A stretch of 41,060 bases of DNA from Phoronis australis. Its lineage: Eukaryota; Phoronida; Phoronidae. How positions within the stretch are numbered: the first letter of the stretch is position 1; each line of letters opens with the position of its first letter. Positions 1-9,666 of the stretch are shown one piece after another. The stretch is taken from assembly GCA_002633005.1 (NCBI GenBank), contig NMRA01000113.1, positions 74,797-115,856 of the forward strand, given 5' to 3'. The notes under the pieces were generated by a model. That model was not told the DNA's origin, ran no database searches, and saw only the letters and a program-made list of their open reading frames with translations. The position numbers were made by a program, and so were the translations under genes.

Positions 1-43
1 TCATTCCAGTTGTTAGGGAGCATTCCCGGATGTGACAGTCTAC

Positions 44-230
44 GGCACAGAGTTTCCTACAGGTTATAGGTTTGGGATATTGTATTGCTACAGTATAAGG
101 CACACAGTCTCATACTTGTTATATGTTTGGGATTTTTTATTGCAACAGCCTGGGGCACACAATCTTCTACTTGTTATATGTTTGGGATATTGTATCTCTC
201 ACACAGTCTTTTACTGTTATAGCTCGCCCA
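44..230. repeat. 55-bp tandem repeat, about 3.3 copies
   Basis: Three successive units start at 44, 99 and 154, each beginning GGCACA and containing the shared core GTTTGGGATATTGTATTGC; a fourth, shortened copy follows up to about 230. The period is exactly 55 bp for the three clear units. The copies differ by scattered substitutions. An open frame runs through the array, but it has no recognisable domain and 55 is not a multiple of three, so I do not call a gene. Confidence 0.8.
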
Positions 231-249
231 TAGCCAGGTTGGGTTCGGT

Positions 250-263
250 GGGGGGGGGGGGGC
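250..263. repeat. poly-G run
   Basis: A homopolymer G tract of about 14 bases interrupts the end of the 55-bp repeat region. Its length is likely variable and error-prone in assembly. Confidence 0.8.
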
Positions 264-322
264 CATTCGAACCTACCCCGGGAAAAAAGGTCCAGTCCTA
301 GCCCCTACCGCTACGGAAAAGG

Positions 323-1189
323 GTGCAGTTGAAAAAAAAGAAAAATGCATCTACAAGTATGGGTTTCAATCCTTATAAATTCAGCACAGGTAACTTCACT
401 AAAGCTCCTGTTAAACCAGACGTCAAGCCGTGTCTTCTTGCAGAAAACCCCGACGTGGGCACGGCCGCCGTTCGCAGTATACTGAAACAAGTAGGCCTAG
501 GTCTATCAACAAATCTTTGGTCTATAAGAAACACCTCACGTTGAAAGTAAATCAGTGTTGCATGACCTCGTAGACTCTATACAAGTAACAGATCCAACTC
601 CAGCGGCAATCCGGCATAAGGCAATGACTATCCTAGACCGACGGTAAGGTGAAGGCGCAGATACATGAAAACGGGTAATATTCCAAAGTGATAACTTGAG
701 CGATTCTTTATTGCGGTCGCCAGTGTACTGCATTGGTAGATGTCGAAAGTTTGGCACAAGACAACGTTAATCCAGGAAATTTTCTTGTCGTTTGAAACTG
801 TTGGGTATACCTATGATGAAACATTTTCAGCACCCGAAAGTGAAGAACGACACGCGTATTCTTCGACTTAAATACAAAATGAAGTTATCGAATTCATTAG
901 ATGGAACACGTTATAAACCCCGTTTTGATGACTTCGACGAGTCCAAGTTTTGTCACCTGTTATTGGCGTCAATCTTGAAAGTTAAACGCAGGAATCAATT
1001 AAAAACTCGTACTCACAGTATTTGTTAGTTGGACAAAACTGGGTTTGGTATCCTTTTAAAAAAGACGACAGTGTAAGGGATACTCATGCGTTGGAATGTT
1101 TTTCCGTTAATGCTGACGAGGTTACGGTCACCAATGAAGAATTCGTGCCCTTACCCATACGATTAGTGGATGCGGACTGCTACATTTGA
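323..1189 (+). pseudogene. decayed transposon-like coding remnant, family not recognised
   Basis: Open stretches in different frames (323-544, 792-1028, 986-1189) look like pieces of one broken coding sequence. The last reads 67 residues without a start codon, from after a TAA at 983 to a TGA at 1187, and includes WVWYPFKKDDSVRD and a C-terminus ending PLPIRLVDADCYI. A second, more decayed relative occurs at about 35390-35920: the stretch near 908-975 matches 35477-35545, and the GGACAAAACTGGGTTTGG segment resembles 35871-35890. Two diverged copies with frame breaks suggest an old mobile element rather than a host gene. I cannot name the superfamily. Confidence 0.4.
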
Positions 1190-1380
1190 GAGGAGTTGCT
1201 TCAGTGAAATTAGTTTTTGTTGTCTTGCGCATAGGCCTATAACGGGCAAACACGTAGATGAATGCATTGTGGGCACCTTATATTGAACAGGTTCGGTATC
1301 GACATCGCCAACTGTGGAGGGCCGGAAATGATATGATAGCGTGGCAAATATGAGTAGAGACCATAGACATCACAGTATTA
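1190..1380. other. no feature seen
   Basis: Unique-looking sequence between the coding remnant and the repeat that begins at 1381. No open frame, repeat or RNA signal stands out. Confidence 0.5.
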
Positions 1381-1672
1381 CAGTGGCAGATCTAAGATAT
1401 CACAAGGGGTAGGGGCCAACATTTTGTCTGTAAACATTTGCGCAAAGCACGATTGTAGATGCGCATAGCACCCATTGGGGGTAGGTCAGGAATTTTTTTT
1501 CTGTTTTTTCCTCTAAAAATCAAGCATTTTCCTTGATTCCCGAAGTATAATCCAAGAAAAAAAAAGCAAAAAAATACACGGAGAAAGCAGGAAAAACTGT
1601 AAGTACTACAGAGTCGAACTTACGACCTGCCGGATAGAGCGCGCGTGCTTTACCACAGCACCACCACGATTT
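1381..1672 (-). repeat. composite repeat: hAT-like terminus joined to tRNA-like head (copy 1)
   Basis: The left end starts CAGTGGCAGATCTAAGATAT, resembling hAT-type terminal sequences of the form CAGTGGCGGATC. The same sequence recurs in direct orientation at 40832-41060, and a shorter relative begins at 32978. Read on the minus strand, 1670-1607 has tRNA-like features: a D-arm-like GTGC / GCAC stem around TGTGGTAAA, and a B-box-like GTTCGACTC. The element could be a tRNA-derived SINE on the minus strand whose tail looks like a hAT end, or a non-autonomous hAT element carrying a SINE. The repeat itself is certain from the second copy; its class is inferred. Confidence 0.6.
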
Positions 1673-2167
1673 TTCCTAATTAGTTACTAAGAGACCTACT
1701 TGTTTATGGTCCACAGCGTTTGCGCGCGAAACCTTCTTCTTTTTGTAATGTTTATTACACTTTTTATATTTTGTGCAATCAGTTCGTAACAAATTTGTTG
1801 TATTTAAAATATTCTTCAATTGCCCGAAAGACCAAATCTGTTATTTTGTGTTGGCATTAATGACGCGATTGCTTTTGAAATCGTCTTAAGGTTTGACAAA
1901 GAGAGAATTATGAGTTTCTGAGTGATTTACTAAGGCTTCGATTAAAATTAACGTCTTACCGACAGCTCATGTTTTTTCATCGTCACTCAGATTCCATTTT
2001 CTTTAAAAAATGAAGTAATTTTCTTCATTGCACAGTGAAGCAGACGACGGAGTGGTAGTGCTCAGCGCCACTGCCGGTCGCCTGGGCAACATCTATTGCC
2101 TGTTCAGGCTCGATACTGGAAATCACAAAACACATCAGTGTTCACTGGCTCACCGGGATCTGTGTAT
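1673..2167. other. AT-rich intergenic sequence, no gene seen
   Basis: AT-rich sequence with short open frames only. Nothing in it resembles an exon with flanking splice sites. Confidence 0.5.
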
Positions 2168-2655
2168 TGTCGTGGTTTCATGGTCCGATGAAAGCGCTAG
2201 GCACAACATAGTTCGTGGTTCCGTGGCCGATGAAACCACGCACTATGGTCAGTTTCATATGGACCTATGAAACCACGGCCTCTCCGACAGGTTCTGATAG
2301 GCTATACTGTCGTGGTTAGTCATGGGCCGAAGAAACCATAATAGTTGTCGTGGTTTCATGCGTATATGAAAGCACGGTCTCACCGATGATAGTTTCCAGT
2401 CATGGGCCAATGAAACCATGGCATCTCCCGGCGGGGTCGGTACGTGCCATGGGTCGATCGAAACCGATGCACTGTATTGTCATCAGGTGGTTTCATGTGG
2501 GCCGATGAAACCACGCACTTTATTCAGTGAATTCATCGGTAGATAAAACCACGCACAATAGGCCTGTATGGTCGGCGGGCCGTTGAATGAAACCACGGCC
2601 TCTCCCCTGCTGGTCAGTCACTGATGTCACGGTTTCATGAGCCTATGAAACCACT
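2168..2655. repeat. array of about nine short degenerate palindromes
   Basis: Units of about 45-55 bp each contain an inverted pair of the form GTGGTTTCAT ... ATGAAACCAC. The best copy has perfect 10-bp arms at 2487-2496 and 2505-2514 around an 8-base loop. Another has 8-bp arms at 2631-2638 and 2645-2652. Others, near 2171, 2213, 2250, 2311, 2350, 2390, 2530 and 2585, are the same motif with substitutions or one damaged arm. Several right arms continue into CACTATG- or GGCCTCTCC-like sequence. Each unit could form a small hairpin or cruciform. No function is shown by the sequence. Confidence 0.75.
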
Positions 2656-2801
2656 GACGCCCCACGACCCGGCGTGCACCCCGGCTGCTTTTTGGCCGTT
2701 TACGCTATATGCGGCCACTGTAAGTTTTACGCGGATGGCAATACCCTCTTGCAAACAGGCTCATTATCCTCTGTCGTCTCAGCCTCAACACAGTTGGGCA
2801 G

Positions 2802-2844
2802 TTCGCCGAGGAGAACCAATCCGGGATTGGTTCTCCCCGGCGAA
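2802..2844. repeat. near-perfect 43-bp palindrome (21-bp arms)
   Basis: The left arm at 2802-2822 and the right arm at 2824-2844 are reverse complements with one mismatch and a single central base. The arm core is GGAGAACCAATCC / GGATTGGTTCTCC. Because of the symmetry, both strands translate to nearly the same peptide (RRGEPI-DWFS). It could form a very stable hairpin or cruciform. Confidence 0.9.
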
Positions 2845-2849
2845 GTCGA

Positions 2850-3360
2850 TCATTTTTTCTAGGGCTCGTGTAAATAACAATGATAGGTATCTTATGTCTG
2901 GTGTTACATGATTGAACTTGAGTGTAAAGAGTCTGTTTAAGCTGCTGCGGCCTGTAGTGGGTGTCCAACTTGACAGCCTATGAGTTAAAATTTCCGAACA
3001 TGAACACGTTATGTTATCTGCAAATGAATGCCGTGTCAGCCGGTCTTCCCAGACCTAATGGCACTATAACAGTAAGCTGAAGTAACTACGCATTTATCAG
3101 ATCCTATTTTAATCACTCTGTCCCCTCGTTTGGCACCTGTGTGGAATACCGTAGCAAGCAATGGAATAGCCGGATGCAACACCGTCATGTGCTTTAAAAC
3201 TTGTGTTCAATGACAGTGAGTCAAGTTACTCACAACTCTATAAGGCTATAAGAGCTGCTCTCTAATTATTTGGCGGGTGTCTATTGAAATAATCAAAAAT
3301 GAACATATTTGGGCCCCCAACAGTGGCACGATATAGGGTATAGTGAAAACGCGCATTTTA
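2850..3360. other. intergenic sequence, no gene seen
   Basis: Mixed-composition sequence without a convincing open frame, repeat or RNA gene. Confidence 0.5.
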
Positions 3361-3397
3361 AAATGTGTCGATTATTGACGGTGAGATCGACACATTT
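3361..3397. repeat. 12-bp perfect inverted repeat sharing the array motif
   Basis: AAATGTGTCGAT (3361-3372) and ATCGACACATTT (3386-3397) are perfect reverse complements around a 13-base spacer. The left arm plus the following bases read TGTGTCGATTATTG, the same motif that recurs in the large inverted array at 3643-5125. This suggests an outlying fragment of that element. Confidence 0.85.
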
Positions 3398-3503
3398 CGT
3401 TTCGCGACCAAAACCCGCGGAAACTTCCTAATCATGCCCGGAGTAACAAAAGTCCGCAAACCTCAAATCTCAGTCCCGTCTCCGCTCCGCCAATGAACTT
3501 ACC

Positions 3504-3598
3504 CGTGCGCCCCCTGTCTTCAACTGGCCAGAACGGACGTGCGCCCCCTGTGTTCAATTGGCCAGTATGGACGTGCGCCCCCTGTCTTGTGGCCAGGC
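3504..3598. repeat. 34-bp tandem repeat, three copies
   Basis: Units start at 3504, 3538 and 3572, each CGTGCGCCCCCTGT followed by a TTCAAYTGGCCAG-type segment. The first two are complete and the third has a small deletion. The period is exactly 34 bp. Confidence 0.9.
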
Positions 3599-3642
3599 TC
3601 CGACCCGACGGCTACCGTGATTCCGCACTCCGGCGCCGATAG

Positions 3643-5125
3643 TCATATACACATTTCTTTGAACTCGCAAAATTGTTCAACCCAACGTTTCTGAAAGCGA
3701 CACAAATGGCCAATAATCGACACATTTTCTTTGAACTGACTTAGAAAATTTCGTACATTTAAGCAGGGGACAGACCAGCAGCCGCGCTCCGGCCTCGACA
3801 TCCCAGACCCCGCAAGCTGTCGGCCTTGACACCGTGGACCGCCGTCTGGGGAGTTTTCACAGAGTACCCGGGACACGACTAGGGACTGTATCCCGGCCCG
3901 CCGATCGACCCCGCTATGCTTACCTTTGATATTTTCAAGACTCCTTGAGAAAGCGACACAAATGGCCAATAATCGACACATTTTCTCGGAACATAGAAAA
4001 TTTCGCACATTCATTACGCAAGGGAAAGACCTGCCATTGCAGCAGCTGCGCTCCGGCCTCGGCAGCGCAGACCGGCCCGCCCGCNNNNNNNNNNNNNNNN
4101 NNNNNNNNNNNNNNNNNNNNNNNNNNNNNNNNNNNNNNNNNNNNNNNNNNNNNNNNNNNNNNNNNNNNNNNNNNNNNNNNNNNNNNNNNNNNNNNNNNNN
4201 NNNNNNNNNNNNNNNNNNNNNNNNNNNNNNNNNNNNNNNNNNNNNNNNNNNNNNNNNNNNNNNNNNNNNNNNNNNNNNNNNNNNNNNNNNNNNNNNNNNN
4301 NNNNNNNNNNNNNNNNNNNNNNNNNNNNNNNNNNNNNNNNNNNNNNNNNNNNNNNNNNNNNNNNNNNNNNNNNNNNGGGTATCTGTGAAAACTTCCCAGA
4401 CGGCGGTCTACAGGGTTCAAGTCCGGCAGCTTGCGGGGTCTGCGGTGCCGAGGCCGGAGCGCGGTTGCTGGTCTGTCCCCTGCGTAAATGTGCGAAAATT
4501 TCTAAGTTCCGAGAAATTGTGTCGATTATTGGCCATTTGTGTCGGTTTCAGAAACGTTGCTTTGAAAAATTTTCTAAGTCCAACGAAATGTGTCGATTAT
4601 TGGCCATTTGTGTCGGTTTCTCAAAGGTGCTTTGAAAATAACACAGGTAAGCATACAGCGGGGTCTATCGGCAGGCCGGGATACAGTCCTAGTCGTGTCC
4701 CGGTTACTCTGTGAAAACTCCCCAGCCGGCCGTATACGGTATTGTCAAGCCCGGCAGCTTGCGGGGTCCGAGTCTGCGGTGCCGAGGCCGGAGTGCTGCA
4801 AGCCCCCTTCGTAAATGGGCGAAAATTTCTAAGTTCCGAGAAAATGTGTCGATTATTGGCCATTTGTGTCGGTTTCAGAAACGTTGGGTTGAAATAATTT
4901 TAAGTTCAAAGAAAATGTGTCGATTATTGGCCATTTGTGTCGCTTTGTCAAAGGTGCTTTGAAAATAAGGTAAGCACACAGCGGGTCTATCGGCATGCCG
5001 GGATACAGTCCCTAATCCTGTCCCGGTTACCTCAGTGTGAAAACTCCCCAGACAGCGGTCCACGGTGTCAAGTCCAGCAGTTTGCGGGGTCTGCTTTGCC
5101 GTGGGCGGCCGGGAGCGCTGGCGAT
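3643..5125. mobile_element. large inverted array of ~327-bp units, foldback-like element
   Basis: The right arm (4377-5125) contains tandem units of about 327 bp: the motif GTGTCGATTATTGGCCATTTG starts near 4519, 4590, 4846 and 4917, so two motif copies about 71 bp apart recur every 327 bp. Each unit also has a GC-rich part with GGCAGCTTGCGGGGTCTGC and GCCGAGGCCGGAG. The left arm (3643-4084) carries the same unit as its reverse complement, with motif copies at about 3705 and 3961, 256 bp apart as expected. The arms converge on a 292-N gap. Long inverted repeats built of internal tandem repeats are typical of foldback transposons; no transposase is visible. Open frames crossing the N run are artefacts. 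Confidence 0.7.
4085..4376. other. assembly gap, 292 N
   Basis: A run of N at the centre of the inverted array. Assemblers often break at the centre of long inverted repeats, so the true central sequence and length are unknown. Confidence 0.95.
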
Positions 5126-5500
5126 ATAGTAATGTAACTATAGCCTACGGGTGTAACTCGGCAATCTGAGGATAAAGATACTTTGCCATCGGCAATGAAA
5201 TGCAGCTGCCTTAAATGATCGAATTTGCCAAAGATACTTGCTGATGATTTTTTTCTCTGTGAACTACTGTTGACGGTGAGAGCCGATGTCTACAGTACAC
5301 CTCGTGTCTGGATCAGTATTCATGTTCAAGTTCTGTCACAGTGTGTATTTATCTGCATGCCAGTGCATAAGGCTGCATGCCCGGCAGTTAGTTTAATCAT
5401 GGGACGGCGCACCATAGGGGGTTGGGAGGCTATAGCCCCCCCCCCCGCATCTTGCTGTGCTGCCAGTAGTGGGTCTATCAGGCGGGGCGCCTGACAACTA
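5126..5500. other. intergenic sequence with a C-rich run
   Basis: No gene is supported. A homopolymer C run lies at about 5438-5447. The 89-residue open frame across 5225-5494 has no recognisable domain and includes the C-run translation. Confidence 0.5.
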
Positions 5501-5960
5501 CTAGGGGGCGCGGGCTGCAGGGCCGGGGCCGCATTAGCCTGGCCCCGCCACCCCGGCGGCCGCCGGCCACTTCATTCAGTTTCAGTCGGGTGCGCCGTCC
5601 ACATAAGTATGTGGATTTTTAAAACTTTTGTCCGATAATAGCACTTTGTGCTAGTGTTTCATTGTTAAACCTCAGCGACTTCCGGTTTAAGTAAAGATTA
5701 TTACTACTAATTAACTATTGAATTAGTTTTCTAATTAAGTGTATTATCAATGAATTTAGTAGGACGTGATAGTAAATTAACATAAAAAGGAAATGAACTA
5801 GAGACTTATCATGACTGCGGCCTGCCGGTGTGAGGGCCGCGCGATTACAGTCGTCCCGCACAGCGGGGCAGACCGGGGTGGCTCCCGGCAGGAACTTCGG
5901 CGAGTTCGCGAGCCCCGCGACCCCGGCCGGCGAATCCTCATCCTACGTGGGGCCAGATAA
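5500..5960. other. two GC-rich patches flanking an AT-rich stretch
   Basis: About 5500-5600 and 5815-5955 are markedly GC- and CpG-rich, against the AT-rich average and the AT-rich 5610-5810 between them. The right patch is open on the minus strand but without a convincing start or domain. They could be CpG islands, foreign or ribosomal-like inserts, or GC-rich repeat fragments. Nothing identifies a gene. Confidence 0.4.
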
Positions 5961-6274
5961 AGACAAATATTTTACGGATTCCTCACATTTGCTATGAAGA
6001 ATTTAGTCATGTATTCATCCGCCATTATATCAGGGTTCTCCGCCTGAACTGAAGCGTCATCTGTTAGTAGGATTGGTAACTGGTCAGGTGACTCAGCGAA
6101 AGCACTTATCGTTGTGTGAAGATTGTTATGTCAAGTCGATTTCGCAGTTTAATTTATTGTAATCTACTAATTTATATGAATATATAGAGATGAAATAATA
6201 CATTTTTAAATTTCATCAGTGAGAAGTTATTAAAAATTAATATGATCAACAAAAGTCATTGTGAGTCTTCAAGT

Positions 6275-6348
6275 GGCCGGTTAGCTCAGTTGGTTAGAGC
6301 GTCGTGCTAATAACGCGAATGTCGTGGGTTCGACCCCCACACTGGCCA
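6275..6348 (+). tRNA. tRNA-Ile (anticodon AAT)
   Basis: A complete 74-base cloverleaf including the discriminator A at 6348. The acceptor stem GGCCGGT pairs with ACTGGCC with one G-T wobble. The D stem is GCTC/GAGC. The anticodon stem TCGTG/CGCGA encloses loop CTAATAA with anticodon AAT at 6309-6311, which reads ATT (and, as inosine, ATC) isoleucine codons. The T arm is GTGGG-TTCGACC-CCCAC. Internal A and B boxes are intact (TAGCTCAGTTGG, GGTTCGACCCC) and there is no intron. The sequence closely resembles animal tRNA-Ile(AAT) genes. CCA is not encoded, as expected in eukaryotes. Confidence 0.97.
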
Positions 6349-6351
6349 AAG

Positions 6352-6356
6352 TTTTT
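6352..6356 (+). terminator. RNA polymerase III terminator (T5)
   Basis: Five consecutive T residues lie 4 bases after the tRNA 3' end, the usual Pol III stop signal. A second T5 follows at about 6362-6366 as a backup. Confidence 0.8.
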
Positions 6357-6369
6357 GTGTGTTTTTGTT

Positions 6370-7146
6370 GCCTTGCTGACAAGATGCGTATGATCTTATA
6401 CTTCTGGAACTAGTGCTATGGTGCTATGATATACAAAGCTTAGCTTGGATGCGAGACGAAGTTCATAGTTCTTGTCTTGCCGCAAGAGACTACAGCCGTT
6501 GTGTAACACAGAAAGGTATACCATGTTGCGCAAGAGTATGTGAAACAGTGATCAGTCGCTGGACCACGAGTACTATTTTGTATTGCACCAGGTGTGGACT
6601 AGCATGAGACACCAGCGGGCAAGACAGGACTGAGTACTGGAATATCTGAAACTGAAAACGGCAGGATTATGTGGTCCTGTTGACACATCGATCGTATCCT
6701 TGAAGTTGTGGATTCCCTAACCATGAATATTTGTGTGAATCCCCAACAGGCGGCTGATAAACCAAGTTCCTTGTTTTTTTCCTATATGAAAATATCGCAA
6801 TTTCCCAAATGATTTAAAGATACATGTTAAATATTGTTTTGGTTAATGGTGTTCAGTGCACAGAGGCAACACGTACGTACACAAGGTTGAGCGCGGTTTC
6901 TATACAGTCTGTCAAATACAGCACAACACTTTAGACATGCATGTGTCTGCGCACCTTATGACCAGTAACCCCACAAACGGGCTGTTCAAGAGTAGGGACA
7001 CGAGAATATTTTTGTGCCCGCAAGCGGTAGTTTGGCCGATGACTCGACTGTTTTTTCGTGTCCGTAAGAGTGGACTTGGCTGGAGACAGTTTTTCCTGCT
7101 CGGAGCGTAGACGTTGCCTTGGAGAAAAAAAATCGTACATGCGAAG
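6370..7146. other. intergenic sequence, no gene seen
   Basis: Several short open frames exist, but none shows domain character or splice signals. The stretch near 7010-7090 contains TTTTTGTGCCCGCAAGCGG- and CGTGTCCGTAAG-like words typical of decayed repeats. Confidence 0.4.
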
Positions 7147-7380
7147 TTTCAGGGCTTAGTTGGCATGACCAATGGCAAAAGAGAGGAAATTTTTCCAAGT
7201 GATGTATCGTTCCACAAATAAATAGGCTTGTGCGATAGAAATATTTTTCTTGTGAAATTTAAGTGAAATAAGCGTCTTTGCATGAATAAAGTCAAAATAA
7301 TGATAAAAAAGAGGGGAATGGAGGAAACTGGAAATCGAATAAGAGGAAATCGGAACCAAAAAAGAGGAAAATTCAAAGCC
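7147..7380. repeat. direct repeat, copy 1 (period 485)
   Basis: This copy starts TTTCAGGGCTT, includes GTTCCACAAATAA and GCATGAATAAAGTCAAAATAATGATAAAA, and ends AAGAGGAAAATTC-AAGCC. The same order of words occurs at 7632-7841 with substitutions and small indels. Confidence 0.85.
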
Positions 7381-7631
7381 CTGAAGTTTGGAACTGGCTA
7401 GGGAAACGAACATTTTTTCGTGCCCAACTGAACCGTGGGGCTGGCGTTGCCCTCTCAGCAATTGTTTCGGTTGACTATTTTGGCTTTGTCGATGGCGTCA
7501 TTGTAATTTCTGGGTTTTTTTTTCGTAAAATCAACGTTAGAAGTGTCCACCAAAGATCGATAAGGTGTGGAGTTCCAATTATGTTTGTAACACCAACGGA
7601 ATCCACCGGGAGGATTTCGGATCGTTCTCAC

Positions 7632-7841
7632 TTTCAGGGCTTGGAATGACCAATGACAAAAAGAGAAAACTTTCCGGGTGATGTGTTGTTCCACAAATAA
7701 GTAAGCTTGTGTTATAGAGATATTTTTTGTGTTGTGACATGTAACTGAAATAAACGTTTTTGCATGAATAAAGTCAAAATAATGATAAAAATAACAAAAA
7801 GAGGAAACCGAAACCCTGTAAAAAGAGGAAAATTCCAAGCC
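7632..7841. repeat. direct repeat, copy 2 (period 485)
   Basis: Homologous to 7147-7380 in the same orientation, starting 485 bp downstream. Roughly four bases in five agree by eye. Minus-strand open frames through both copies give related peptides (NISI-QAYLFVE), but with breaks. Likely an old tandem duplication of a repeat. Confidence 0.85.
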
Positions 7842-7934
7842 ATGCTCTTTGAGCTAACATAAATAAATACGTGTTGCTAGATAACCTCAAGACTTACATT
7901 GTTGTAATATTTACTGTTTCACAAATATTTCCAA

Positions 7935-8160
7935 GATTAGGGTCTTGTTCCAAGAAACTGGCTTAAGTTCATTTTTGACTTAAGTCTGAGATTTGGCGTA
8001 ACTTCAGAAAGTTAGTCAAAATTAAGACAAAATGTAGGTCATACACTTAAGTTAAACTTAGGATCTCTTTCTTGAATTGGTTTTGAGATAGTCTAACTTT
8101 TATTTTTTAAAATTTACTAAAATTTAAGATTTGTCTTAGTTAAGTCAGGTCTCATATGAT
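7935..8160. repeat. CTTAAG-rich MITE-like repeat
   Basis: Dense with GACTTAAGTC / CTTAAGTT / GTCTTAG words in both orientations, beginning GGTCTTGTTCCAAGAAACTGGCTTAAG. The minus strand of 31655-31965 has a related head (GGGGCCGTTCCTCAAAAAGTC) and the same CTTAAGTC words. Such elements are abundant in many marine invertebrate genomes (general knowledge). Boundaries are uncertain. Confidence 0.4.
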
Positions 8161-9660
8161 TAGAACCCAGTGCAGAAAGCAAATCTATTGATTGAGAAAG
8201 TTTATCATATGTTGTTGATCCGTATTCTTACATTATATCATAAAATGCCTGTCATCAAATTCTCTCATTTTTTTCAGTGGGCGTTTCAATTCCCGCCACG
8301 AGCCAATAGCAGTGCGCATTGTTATATTCATTTTTTTTTCAGCTTGCACACTAGAAAATTATTGTGCGAAACTTTCTTCACGGGCTTGTTTGCTGCACCA
8401 AGGCATCGTCGTTCCGTTGATAAGATTTATTTGCATTGAAATTTGTTACAAAAAATGCCAGAATGAAAAATCTGATGGTCTTTCATTCATCAATGGGTGA
8501 AGTCAACCCAGTCATTTCTTTAATTTAGGTCTTACACTACAATACCGAAATAGGTATGCGGAAATAGAATACTAATACTTTGAATTTGTCGCTCAGATAG
8601 TCCGTGGTCAACAACAATGGACAACGTCTGTTTGGTGAACGGTTTGTACTCGTGCAAGAGAATCCACCCAGCAGTTATAGTTTTAGCGGGTTGACAACTG
8701 GTGAATCGGATTCAATCGCACTTTGGAGAAAAAGTCATTGTAATCTCTCGTTTGCCCAACTGTGGGACTATTATTTAACCGTTTTTGCTGTTCCCAAATA
8801 TTTTTACTGTCAAAATGGATTCAAAACTAAGATGGTTAAGAACCACTGGAGGTATATACTACCGAAATTTCAAGTGCAAGTCCCAACTTTTCCATAATGT
8901 AACTACAAGCTGGTTCTACTCATGTTAAAGAGCTAAGTGAAACTTATTAAAGGATACCATACCAGGTGTTGACGTTCATGCAGCTCTCTAAACCAAAATA
9001 ATGCTATCTAACCTTCCACCACCCTCAAACATTTGGAGCGTTTTTGAGAATCTCCTTACAAAGGTCAACGAGCAAAAGTGACCTACGGCGAATTACACGA
9101 ATTAACTGTTAGTGAAAGACCATCCACCGAGAGCTATAAAATTCTTTCGGTGACACAGTGGGCATGATTATTAGTTGAATCTTGCTTTTATCACTCAGTT
9201 GAGGCGCCAATAATGCACTAACAGGGCACAGGGCGAGGATTGGTCATGATTTCAGCGAAAGTCTGGCAGACAACGGCGACAATTGTAATAAAATCACAAA
9301 AGCACAATGGATTTTGTTGTTTTATGTCTACGGTCAAACCTAATAACTTCAAGAGGTTTGTCCCATTCAACAACGATCCCAAAATGCGATTTTCGATTAT
9401 GTTCCTTTTAAACATTTTTGTCATGTAGTTCTACACATACGACATTAAACAAAATTTAATTTTATAGAATTATAAGAACGTTTTATTTAAATTTAAAAAA
9501 CAAACAAATAAACTAGCAGTGACAAATTCGCCAAAATTATCCAAAGCAGTAGGTCTACAAGTTACTACTAACTTAGTTTAAAACTCTACGAATTGTCATA
9601 ATAATGTCGTAGTCTCAACGATGGGCACAGTGACACGCACCACACACAAATATGAAAACA
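8161..9660. other. AT-rich intergenic sequence, no gene seen
   Basis: Open frames up to 97 residues (8604-8897) show no domain, no compositional bias of coding sequence and no matching splice signals. Nothing else stands out. Confidence 0.45.
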
Positions 9661-9666
9661 TTTATT
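9661..9666 (-). promoter_or_regulatory. candidate poly(A) signal for the minus-strand membrane-protein gene
   Basis: TTTATT on the plus strand, AATAAA on the minus strand, about 360 bases beyond the stop codon at 10026. It would give a 3' UTR of normal length. There is no direct support for its use. Confidence 0.3.

Noticed and set aside
2168-2655. CRISPR-like array of palindromic repeats
   Set aside because: The repeats are degenerate, spacing is irregular, there are no unique same-length spacers or cas genes, and the DNA is eukaryotic.
3926-4714. 262-residue open frame across the inverted array
   Set aside because: Most of it is translated N; the real parts are repeat sequence that reads differently in several frames.
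8604-8897. 97-residue plus-strand open frame
   Set aside because: No domain, no splice context and no coding bias beyond chance for this composition.
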